A DNA stretch of 64,000 bases from Chryseobacterium sp. (GTDB lineage Bacteria > Bacteroidota > Bacteroidia > Flavobacteriales > Weeksellaceae): the NCBI RefSeq assembly GCF_019236175.1, contig NZ_JAFAJM010000012.1, forward strand, positions 1 through 64,000, written 5' to 3'. Below are positions 8,219 to 16,260 of the stretch, one piece after another. Both the position numbers and the translations under genes were made by a program. The notes below the pieces were generated by a model. That model searched no databases and had not been told where the DNA came from. It saw nothing but the letters and a program-made list of their open reading frames with translations. Every line of letters starts with the position of its first letter. Position 1 is the stretch's first letter.

Positions 8219-10570
8219 ATGAGAAAAAGACTCCTGTTATTAGCTGTATTTCCTTTCTTTACTGCAAAGTCTCAACAAAAAAATGATTCTCTGGATATTG
8301 CCCTGAAAAATATAACGAAGGACACTAAATTTGGTCTGGCGCTCAGTGGTGGCGGTGCCAAAGGATTTGCCCATATAGGGATTCTAAAGATGGTAGACTC
8401 ACTGGGAATCAAAGTGGATTATATCACAGGAACCAGTATGGGAGGAATTTTAGGAGGTCTGTATGCCATGGGATATAATGCAGATCAGCTCAAGAAAACA
8501 ATTTATAAAGTAGACTGGAATAGAATCCTCAGTAATAAAATCCCCTATAATAAAGTCAATATCAGTGAAAAAGATGAATATGATAAGTATATTCTGGAGT
8601 TTCCTGTGGTAAAAGGAGTGCCGACACTTCCCAGTTCATACATTGAAGGACAGTATATGGGAGAGGTTCTTAATACCCTTACATTTAATGCCAAACATAT
8701 CAATGATTTCAGTAAATTAAGAATTCCTGTGGAGCTTACTTCGTCGGACATTGAAAACGGTGGGCTGGTCATGCAGAAAAAAGGGTCTTTACCATTGGCA
8801 ATCCGTGCTACCTTGGCAATTCCGGCAGCATTTGCACCGGTATACATTGATGGGAAGCTTTTAGTAGACGGTGGATTAGATCGTAATTATCCTGCCAATG
8901 AGGTACGTGAAATGGGTGCCGATTTTGTTATTGGCGGATATACCGGATTCAGGCTTTTTACCAAAAAAGAAATTGAAAACCCGATGAAAATGATCTATCA
9001 GACTCATGCAATCCGTTCGGTAGAGGATTTTAAGCATCAAAAAGCATTGTCTGATATTCTGGTGGATTTTGTGGACCCCTTAGGAGATATTACCACGAAA
9101 GATTTTGCTAAATACAGAAAAATCATCAAAATCGGAGAAATAGAAGCTAAAAAACATCTTCCTGAGTTTGTAGCATTAGCGGAAGCCCAAAGAAAGCTGG
9201 GAATTAAGTATGAGCATGAAATGATTGAAGAAGTGAAACTTCCGACAGTCAGGTTTACATATAATGACGAAGATGGAACCCCCTTAACTGATGCCGATGA
9301 AATTGATGTGATTAAAAATCAGATGAGGCTGGAAGAAGGAAAGTACTATGATGTAAAGACCGTAAATGAAGCAATAGACAGAGTATTCGGGATGCGGCAG
9401 TATGTTAAAGTTTATTATACTTACACCAATGCCGATAATGGCCTTGTCATGAATATTTTCGTAAAAAAAGCGAAAAAAGGAGCATTTAAACTTGCTCTTC
9501 ATTATGATAATGAACAGTCGGTAGGAATTATTGTCAATTATACCTACAGAAATATTCTGCTGAACAGATCACGGTTTTTAGCTACCATAGACATCTCCGA
9601 GCGGTTTAAAGCAAGGCTGGCGTATCAGCAATTTTTAGGTAAAACGGACCGGTGGTGGTTTGATATCGAAGCAAAAATGATTCATCTTAAAAGTAATGAC
9701 CTGTACTTTAGAGCATTAAGCGGAGATTCAAGATTCCCGAATCATATGTATAGAAATATAACCGGTAAAATTGCTTTAAATTATAATATCAGTCCTAATG
9801 CTTATTTTTCTCTGGGAACGGAATTTAATGTAGAGAGAATGTACACCTTGTTGGATAGAATAGACCAGGCTGAAGCGGATAATTTCAGAAAAAAATTGTA
9901 CAACCACAGCAATTTCAATGCTTTTTTCAAATTCGAACAAAATAATCTTAATAAAAAATATTACTTTACAAAAGGGAATCATCTTCAGGTCAGTACCCGC
10001 TTCTATTATGGAGACCGATACAGATTATATGATTTAAATCTTGTACAGCCTGCCCTCTATGAAATACTGAATCCCGAAACAGAATGGTATTTTAAACCTA
10101 AAAACCTTGTTTCATTTACATTGAATGAAAATTTTGCATATCCGATTACAAGAAGACTGGCCGCTAAAGTTAATCTCTTTCTGGGGGCAAGCTTTGGTTC
10201 TGTAAAAGATGACCGGATACCTTATCTTTTCCTGAACGAAAAATACAATATAGGGGGGAGTGAATACAATTACGATCTGATGAACCCTGAGTTTAACGGA
10301 CTCCGCCAAAAAGAACTGCCTACCAATTCTATCGCTAAAGTAGGAATGTCACTACAGTACAGAATTATGAAAAGACTGTATCTCGCGCCTTCTTTCAGTT
10401 ATGGTAAAATCAGTGATGAGCTTTCTCCTTTTACCGATAGCTATGATATGTTCGGTTATGGTGTCAATCTGGGGTATGAATCTCTTATAGGGCCTATTAA
10501 TATTAATGTTTCCAGGAATAGCCAGCTGGATTTTTCAAGAATCTATCTTAGTATAGGATTTAAGTTCTGA
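8219..10570 (+). CDS. Patatin-like phospholipase fused to outer-membrane barrel
   Basis: The ATG at 8219 gives a 783-residue protein with a clean signal peptide (MRKRLLLLAVFPFFTAKSQ); the GTG at 8198 would spoil it. The patatin domain has the oxyanion GGGAKG (44-49), nucleophile GTSMGG (Ser about 73) and DGG of the Ser-Asp dyad near 217. A POTRA-like stretch follows (about 340-430, with ADEIDVIKNQMRLEEGKYY). The C-terminal 350 residues alternate aromatic and polar residues like a BamA-type 16-strand barrel and end in YLSIGFKF, an outer-membrane C-terminal signature. This resembles PlpD-type (type Vd) proteins, so the lipase may be surface-exposed or released. It is a single-gene transcript. 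Confidence 0.85.
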   Translation: MRKRLLLLAVFPFFTAKSQQKNDSLDIALKNITKDTKFGLALSGGGAKGFAHIGILKMVDSLGIKVDYITGTSMGGILGGLYAMGYNADQLKKTIYKVDWNRILSNKIPYNKVNISEKDEYDKYILEFPVVKGVPTLPSSYIEGQYMGEVLNTLTFNAKHINDFSKLRIPVELTSSDIENGGLVMQKKGSLPLAIRATLAIPAAFAPVYIDGKLLVDGGLDRNYPANEVREMGADFVIGGYTGFRLFTKKEIENPMKMIYQTHAIRSVEDFKHQKALSDILVDFVDPLGDITTKDFAKYRKIIKIGEIEAKKHLPEFVALAEAQRKLGIKYEHEMIEEVKLPTVRFTYNDEDGTPLTDADEIDVIKNQMRLEEGKYYDVKTVNEAIDRVFGMRQYVKVYYTYTNADNGLVMNIFVKKAKKGAFKLALHYDNEQSVGIIVNYTYRNILLNRSRFLATIDISERFKARLAYQQFLGKTDRWWFDIEAKMIHLKSNDLYFRALSGDSRFPNHMYRNITGKIALNYNISPNAYFSLGTEFNVERMYTLLDRIDQAEADNFRKKLYNHSNFNAFFKFEQNNLNKKYYFTKGNHLQVSTRFYYGDRYRLYDLNLVQPALYEILNPETEWYFKPKNLVSFTLNENFAYPITRRLAAKVNLFLGASFGSVKDDRIPYLFLNEKYNIGGSEYNYDLMNPEFNGLRQKELPTNSIAKVGMSLQYRIMKRLYLAPSFSYGKISDELSPFTDSYDMFGYGVNLGYESLIGPININVSRNSQLDFSRIYLSIGFKF

Positions 10571-10594
10571 TCATTTTGATCAAAAGAATAAAAA

Positions 10595-10623
10595 ATGCAC
10601 TTCACCGCAAAAATGAAGTGCAT
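10595..10623. terminator. Bidirectional terminator between convergent genes
   Basis: ATGCACTTCA (10595-10604) pairs with TGAAGTGCAT (10614-10623). A-rich and T-rich flanks on both sides would serve both convergent transcripts. Confidence 0.75.
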
Positions 10624-10665
10624 AAAAATTAACTTGAAAATGAATAAGGAAATGAATTAAAATTA

Positions 10666-12612
10666 TTACAGTTTTATTTTTTTCTTAATGGTATTTCCGT
10701 CTGATACAACCATTTGGACTACGTATACTCCTTCATCCAAAATTCTTGATTCAAATTGTGGCTGATTAATTTCCTGTTGGTCAACCAATATGCCCGAAAT
10801 ACTATATATACTGATGCTTTTGATGTTGGTATCGGCTCTTGCCATAATCTTTCGGTTGTGGGCAAATATGCCGGAGCTGTTTTGCGGCAGACCGCCTGAA
10901 AGAGTCTTTTTGAACTGGACGCTATAATACGGAGTAACCACTTCGAAGGTATAGCTCTGAGGATTCAGATTTTGCATGTTGATTCCACCATCCTCTTTAT
11001 ATTTTTCGTGACCAACTGTCCTGATCAGGTTCATGTTTTGATCAAAAATATTGATGCCAGAAAGGTCCTCCTGATCCACTTTTAATTTTATAATACCATT
11101 GTTCTCAGACTGTATAATCTGGTTTTCTGTAATTTCCTCAGGGGTATTTCTGATATAAGGAATCACTTTGTTTTCGTTATTCTCCAATACTTTCAGTAAA
11201 TAGACTCCGTTCTTTAAAGAAACCAGATCCTGTTGTGGTACAGATCTTCCGGTTGCCTGCTCTTGGTTGAAATCTGTAATTTCAAGCAACTGCATATTTT
11301 CAGGATGAGGTTTAATTTGTGAAGAATATAAAGAGGCTACTTTTGGCTGGGTATTTCCTGAATTTTTTGACGCTAAGAAAGCCCACTGATTAAAAAGCCC
11401 ACCGCTTCTAAGTGCATTGAATTTAGCATTGGAAGCCAGGGTAAAAGGAATAATTCCGCCCACATGACCCAATGGCCCCCAGTAAAATTCTTCCAGTTTA
11501 TACTTGTTTATATCCCACCACGGGTAGTAGCCACGCTGTACAGCTATCGTTTTGGATGTGTTTTCAGGAGGAATAGCCAGATCAACTGTAGAGTGGCCTA
11601 AAGTCATAGGAGTTTTATTGTACCAGTCATAGACATCTTTTGGCTTCATACATTGTCTGAGCTTGTTACTAGGGTTGTTTGTGACGTCATTTACAAAGCT
11701 GTTTGTAAAAAGTTTTCTCCAAATGACAGGCCCCCATAAAAGGCCCCCGTTATCCTGAACAACATGGTAATTATACTGATCCAGGTATTCCGGAGAAATC
11801 ACCTCTGCAATACTGTTGTTATACGTTTTATATCCTGTATTGTTACAACTGTGAAGTACATTGGCAAGAAAGGCGGTAAACGGGTAAAAATCTTTTTCAA
11901 GCACACCTTTATTAAGAGTTACTCCGGAAAAATCATAAGGCCCGTCTCCCATATAAGCATATTTAAACTGAATGTGATCAGGATTGGAAATACTCAGCCC
12001 TTTTAATGTAGACATCGCAGCATGTGCTCCTTGCGAATAGCCTGCTAAAAAATACTCATCATAACGTTTGATGCCTAACTGAGCCAATACTTTGTTGGCT
12101 GCAGTAATAAAATCAATAGTAGCACCCGCTTCAGTGGGATAATCTACATAAGGATGAATACCGTCGCCACTTCCCATACCTACATAATCCGGAGCCATCA
12201 GAATATACCCGTTGAGAACATAGGAGAGCTCAACAACAAATCCGGCTGTCAAAGCTCCTCTAAAATTGGAAGGAACATTATGCCTGCTATCAGTAGTTCC
12301 GTGTTCGGAAACAACGGTTGAGAGCTTAAAATTGACATTAGGATACATCAGAAGGCCAGTTGCTTTAACAAGAACATTATTTTCGTTTTTAGTATAGTAG
12401 GTTATTTTGTAGCCCTTCAGCCCGACATTAAAGTTATTCAGGTAATTGACAAAATCCGGGGCATTCTGGTCTCCCAGACTATTGGCAATAAATTGAATAA
12501 CTCCCTGTGGTGTAAGATCCAGCTTCTGTTCGGCGCTTACAAGATCTCCTCTCTGCTGTGCAAAGTAAAATGGAGCCGTAAGACCCAGTAAAAAAGTAGT
12601 GATTTTTTTCAT
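10666..12612 (-). CDS. Secreted alpha/beta hydrolase with T9SS-type sorting domain
   Basis: A 648-residue protein with signal peptide (MKKITTFLLGLTAPFYFAQQ). The hydrolase domain carries the nucleophile elbow GYSQGAHAA near residue 193 and HPYVDYPTEAGATIDFI, resembling secretory lipase/esterase-type alpha/beta hydrolases. LVDQQEINQPQFES, RILDEGVYVVQM and KKKIKL at the end form a type A T9SS C-terminal sorting domain. That predicts export through the type IX system to the cell surface or medium. The substrate is unknown; ester lipids or polyesters are possible. It is monocistronic. Confidence 0.85.
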   Translation of the reverse strand: MKKITTFLLGLTAPFYFAQQRGDLVSAEQKLDLTPQGVIQFIANSLGDQNAPDFVNYLNNFNVGLKGYKITYYTKNENNVLVKATGLLMYPNVNFKLSTVVSEHGTTDSRHNVPSNFRGALTAGFVVELSYVLNGYILMAPDYVGMGSGDGIHPYVDYPTEAGATIDFITAANKVLAQLGIKRYDEYFLAGYSQGAHAAMSTLKGLSISNPDHIQFKYAYMGDGPYDFSGVTLNKGVLEKDFYPFTAFLANVLHSCNNTGYKTYNNSIAEVISPEYLDQYNYHVVQDNGGLLWGPVIWRKLFTNSFVNDVTNNPSNKLRQCMKPKDVYDWYNKTPMTLGHSTVDLAIPPENTSKTIAVQRGYYPWWDINKYKLEEFYWGPLGHVGGIIPFTLASNAKFNALRSGGLFNQWAFLASKNSGNTQPKVASLYSSQIKPHPENMQLLEITDFNQEQATGRSVPQQDLVSLKNGVYLLKVLENNENKVIPYIRNTPEEITENQIIQSENNGIIKLKVDQEDLSGINIFDQNMNLIRTVGHEKYKEDGGINMQNLNPQSYTFEVVTPYYSVQFKKTLSGGLPQNSSGIFAHNRKIMARADTNIKSISIYSISGILVDQQEINQPQFESRILDEGVYVVQMVVSDGNTIKKKIKL

Positions 12613-12726
12613 ATTGATGTATTTTGAATGGTATTAAGGTAATGTTTTTGATAAATCAATAAAAACATTATTACATCAATAATTATTCAGTGAATATAAA
12701 TTCTCTGTGATGTGAGTAAAATAAAA

Positions 12727-12750
12727 GAACCTGACACAAAAGTCAGGTTC
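12727..12750 (-). terminator. Terminator of the acyl-CoA dehydrogenase gene
   Basis: The perfect 9-bp stem GAACCTGAC / GTCAGGTTC has a short A-rich loop. On the minus strand it is followed by TTTTAT. Confidence 0.8.
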
Positions 12751-12774
12751 CTTATTCTATAATTTTAGTTCTGC

Positions 12775-13953
12775 TTAGAAAGCGTTGATTCCCGTGATAT
12801 CTAAACCGGTAATTAATAAATGTACATCGTGTGTTCCCTCATAGGTAATGACGGATTCAAGATTGGCGGCATGTCTCATCATCGGAAATTCACCCATAAT
12901 ACCCATCCCTCCAAGGATTTGTCTTGATTCTCTTGCGATATCAATGGCCATTTTTACGTTATTACGTTTAGCCATTGAAATTTGGGCAGGAGTCGCTTTA
13001 TGTTCGTTTTTAAGGGTTCCAAGCTGAAGACATAACAATTGGGCTTTGGTGATTTCCGTTAAAAATTCAGCTAATTTTTTTTGTTGAAGCTGATAAGAAC
13101 CAATGGGCTTACCAAACTGTTTTCTTTCTTTAGAATACTGAACTGCCGTACAATAGCAGTCAATAGCAGCCCCAATTACTCCCCAGGAAATTCCATATCT
13201 GGCAGAGTTCAGGCAGGAAAGAGGTCCCTTCAATCCTGTTACTCCCGGAAGAAGATTTTCTTTCGGTACTTTTACATCGTTAAATACCAGTTCTCCTGTT
13301 TTTGAAGCCCTCAAGCTCCACTTATTATGGGTCTCAGGAGTAGTAAAGCCCTCCATTCCTCTTTCAACAATTAATCCCTGTACTTTTCCTTCCTCATTTT
13401 TTGCCCAGACTACAGCAATGTCGCAAAGCGGCGAATTGGTGATCCACATTTTTGCACCATTTAAAAGATAATGGTCTCCCATATCTTTAAAATAAGTTTC
13501 CATAGATCCGGGATCAGAGCCATGATTAGGCTCCGTTAATCCAAAAGATCCTATCATTTCTCCGGCAGCAAGTTTGGGAAGGTATTTTCTTTTTTGTTCT
13601 TCAGAACCGAACTCGTTAATAGGGAACATTACCAATGAACTCTGTACAGATGCTGCAGAACGTACTGCAGAATCTCCTCTTTCCAACTCCTGCATGATAA
13701 GACCATAAGAAATCTGGTCTAATCCTGAACCGCCATATTCAACCGGGATATACGGGCCTAATGCTCCGATTTTTCCCAATTCTCTCATAAGCCCCGGAAG
13801 ATCGGTATGATTTTGAGCGGCCTGATCAATCTGCGGCATTACAAAACTTTCCACCCAGTCTCTTACAGATTGACGGATCAGTTTATGTTCTTCAGTAAGT
13901 AAAGCATCAATTCCATAATAATCAGGGATGCTTGTAAGAGGATAATATGACAT
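12775..13953 (-). CDS. Acyl-CoA dehydrogenase, glutaryl-CoA dehydrogenase type
   Basis: A 392-residue flavoprotein. Features include PVEYGGSGLDQISYG, the FAD/substrate loop SFGLTEPNHGSDPG, WITNSPLCDIAVVWAK, and RKQFGKPIGSYQLQQKKLAE. The catalytic base lies in VITYEGTHDVH (Glu about 372), the position used by glutaryl-CoA and related short-chain dehydrogenases. Glutaryl-CoA dehydrogenase oxidises and decarboxylates glutaryl-CoA to crotonyl-CoA in lysine and tryptophan breakdown. The Arg that marks true decarboxylating enzymes cannot be confirmed by eye. The gene stands alone. Confidence 0.85.
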   Translation of the reverse strand: MSYYPLTSIPDYYGIDALLTEEHKLIRQSVRDWVESFVMPQIDQAAQNHTDLPGLMRELGKIGALGPYIPVEYGGSGLDQISYGLIMQELERGDSAVRSAASVQSSLVMFPINEFGSEEQKRKYLPKLAAGEMIGSFGLTEPNHGSDPGSMETYFKDMGDHYLLNGAKMWITNSPLCDIAVVWAKNEEGKVQGLIVERGMEGFTTPETHNKWSLRASKTGELVFNDVKVPKENLLPGVTGLKGPLSCLNSARYGISWGVIGAAIDCYCTAVQYSKERKQFGKPIGSYQLQQKKLAEFLTEITKAQLLCLQLGTLKNEHKATPAQISMAKRNNVKMAIDIARESRQILGGMGIMGEFPMMRHAANLESVITYEGTHDVHLLITGLDITGINAF

Positions 13954-14083
13954 GATTTTTTGATTTTGTTAAAAATAGCATTTTTCAGGTGTTTTTTAAA
14001 ATTTTTTATTAAAACTTATATTAATGCTGATTTTCAGTGGTGTATAATGATTTTATTCTTTTGAGAATTGATTTTTTCGTTTT

Positions 14084-14872
14084 TTATTCCTCCTCATCAT
14101 TAGAGATAGGATACTGGCTGGTAGAATTATGGACCTTGGTTTTGAATTTATACAGATAAGGAGCTTTGTTGGCAGAGCCGTCATAAAGTTTTTCCAGCCT
14201 GTCTAAAATATTTAAGCTTAAAATCTTACGCTGAAAATTATTTCTTCTGAATTTTTGTCCTAAAATAGTTTCATAAAGAGCCTGAAGGTCTTTCATGGTA
14301 AACTTTTCAGGAAGGAGATTGCTGGCTGCCACTTCTGTATTGATGTTCATCCGGAGATATTCCAGCCCGGTTTCGATGATTCTGTCATGATCGAATGCCA
14401 TCTGAGGTAATTTATTGACTTCAAACCATTCACAGCTTTCATTGAAAGCATCCGGAAATGTATTCGCAATAGAAAAGTCGATAAGACTACAGTAGCCTAC
14501 TGTAATAAATCGTTGGAAAATCCAGTGGTCTTTGGGAACATCTATTCCTTTATTCTGGAGTAGGATCTGGTGAACATTGTTTTCTGTACGGTCAATGCGT
14601 CCGAAAGTATGAAACTGTTTTAAAAACAATCCCTTAAGCTGGGTCCTTTCGTAAAGAACTCTCTCCGCAGCCTCGCGGAGATCTTCATCATTGAATACAA
14701 AACCGCCGGGTAGTGACCAAAGATCAAGATCGTGATATTTAAGAAGCAGAACCTTCAGAATATTATTGTGAAAGCCAAATATGGTACAGTCTACCGAGAT
14801 ATGGGCTACAAAATCTTTGGTATCTATAAGTTCCTGTAAGGTTTCTTTATTTTTTGTGTCTTTAATTTTCAT
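14084..14872 (-). CDS. Nudix-type transcriptional regulator (NrtR-like)
   Basis: A 262-residue protein. The N-terminal Nudix fold includes VDCTIFGFHNNILKVLLLKY, WSLPGGFV and a degraded Nudix box, REAAERVLYERTQL. The usual EExG of active hydrolases is not intact, so it is a sensor more than an enzyme. The C-terminal winged helix (MKDLQALYETILGQKFRRNN then FQRKILSLNIL) is the NrtR-type DNA-binding domain. Bacteroidota use such proteins as sugar-responsive repressors. It sits 23 bp behind an MFS transporter gene, divergent to the SusCD/glucanase operon, and is the best candidate regulator of that locus. Confidence 0.85.
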   Translation of the reverse strand: MKIKDTKNKETLQELIDTKDFVAHISVDCTIFGFHNNILKVLLLKYHDLDLWSLPGGFVFNDEDLREAAERVLYERTQLKGLFLKQFHTFGRIDRTENNVHQILLQNKGIDVPKDHWIFQRFITVGYCSLIDFSIANTFPDAFNESCEWFEVNKLPQMAFDHDRIIETGLEYLRMNINTEVAASNLLPEKFTMKDLQALYETILGQKFRRNNFQRKILSLNILDRLEKLYDGSANKAPYLYKFKTKVHNSTSQYPISNDEEE

Positions 14873-14895
14873 GGCAGTAAAAATAAAATTATTTT

Positions 14896-16083
14896 CTATA
14901 TTTTCTTTTTAGAGACTTTAAAATACAATAAACTAATCATAAAAAGCACAGTTACAGAGAGTAAAATGTATAAAGGATAAAAGCTGAGTAGCTGTTTTTC
15001 GAATAATACAGCCATAATAATTGAACTTACAGAGCTGCCCAAAGAGGAAAAAATAACAATAAGTGAGGTGAACAGGTTTACTTTTTCTTTATCTGTCTGA
15101 GCGATCATTTTTGAATTGATAACAGGGTAGAGCGGTGACAAAAATAAACCGATTACCGGAAATAAAAACAGAATTAAGGTTGAATTTTCCGAATCCAGAT
15201 ATTGTATTCCCAGAATGGTTATCAAAAGACCGATAATCAAAAAAATACAGGTAACATAATAACCCGGCAAAGAGAATCTGCGGATGATAGTTGCCGTTAC
15301 TGTTCTTCCGGCATATGAAAATAAAGAGAGAAAAGAAGTGGCCTGAAGAGCAAAGAAAGAATTTACTTTCAAATGATTCTTATAAAATGAGGGGAGCCAG
15401 GAGTTGAACCCTTGCTCCACAAATACAATAGAGAAAACAACACCCAGAAAAAGAATTACGGTAGGCGTTACAAACCCTGAAAGTTCTGAAATAATGCTTT
15501 TATTATCAGATTGTTTAATTTCTGAAATATCGGCTTTTGAAAATAAAAATATAGTGATAACACAGACTAATGCAATAAACATAAATCCGAATTTCCAGAA
15601 CTCAGCATACTGACTTGAAATCAGCCATCCAAATCCTGTGTTGACTACAAATATCCCGATCATAAACGCTGCCTCTACATTATTCATAGTTTTTGCCAAT
15701 GACTTTTCATCCGAAATACTATTTCGGATAATTCCGAAAACACAAATTTTCCCTATGGCAAAACAGGCACCGATAACGGCAAACCATAGCTTATAAAACC
15801 AGAAGACTTCCACAAAGGGCAAAAGACAGGAGCATATTCCAACAATACTCAAAGCCATAATTAATGCTTTTTTGGCTCCCGTTTTATTAATAAAACTTAC
15901 GGCAAAAAGTGAAATAAAAGCAATAGGTAAATCTTTAAAAGACTCCAGGAAGCCCAGCTCTCCATACGTGATTTTAGCTTCTGACAGCTGAAGAATAATA
16001 AGCCCCATACAATTCAATACCATTGAAAAAATTAGAAAACTAAGCTTTAACGGAAGTGAAATATTGGAAAGCTTGAAGGTCAT
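14896..16083 (-). CDS. MFS transporter, probable sugar uptake
   Basis: A 395-residue polytopic inner-membrane protein with about 12 hydrophobic segments. It starts with MTFKLSNISLPLKLSFLIFS; the loop INKTGAKKALIMAL fits an MFS A-like motif. The two halves are joined near residues 190-210 by a charged loop (SKADISEIKQSDNKS). It is co-transcribed with the Nudix regulator and divergent from susC across a 177-bp region. That placement suggests import of glucose or short beta-glucosides released by the periplasmic enzymes. The substrate is inferred from neighbours only. Confidence 0.75.
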   Translation of the reverse strand: MTFKLSNISLPLKLSFLIFSMVLNCMGLIILQLSEAKITYGELGFLESFKDLPIAFISLFAVSFINKTGAKKALIMALSIVGICSCLLPFVEVFWFYKLWFAVIGACFAIGKICVFGIIRNSISDEKSLAKTMNNVEAAFMIGIFVVNTGFGWLISSQYAEFWKFGFMFIALVCVITIFLFSKADISEIKQSDNKSIISELSGFVTPTVILFLGVVFSIVFVEQGFNSWLPSFYKNHLKVNSFFALQATSFLSLFSYAGRTVTATIIRRFSLPGYYVTCIFLIIGLLITILGIQYLDSENSTLILFLFPVIGLFLSPLYPVINSKMIAQTDKEKVNLFTSLIVIFSSLGSSVSSIIMAVLFEKQLLSFYPLYILLSVTVLFMISLLYFKVSKKKI

Positions 16084-16184
16084 TTTGGGGATTTATTTTA
16101 TTGGATTTTTATTATTTTTTATGAAATATGGATGCGAAGATAAGGCTTCTAAGCCTGAAAAATAAAAGAAAAATTAAAATATTT

Positions 16185-16241
16185 ATTAATGTAATGTTAA
16201 TTAATTGAAAAAAAATATATTTTTATTGTCTCAATTTGAGA
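16185..16241. promoter_or_regulatory. Candidate operators between the MFS and susC genes
   Basis: The 177-bp divergent intergenic region holds two symmetric elements: ATTAA-7 nt-TTAAT (16185-16201) and TCTCAA-T-TTGAGA (16229-16241). The second lies 19 bp before the susC ATG. Either could bind the Nudix regulator; no match to a known site is claimed. Confidence 0.35.
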
Positions 16242-16260
16242 ATTAAAATAATAACTGTAT

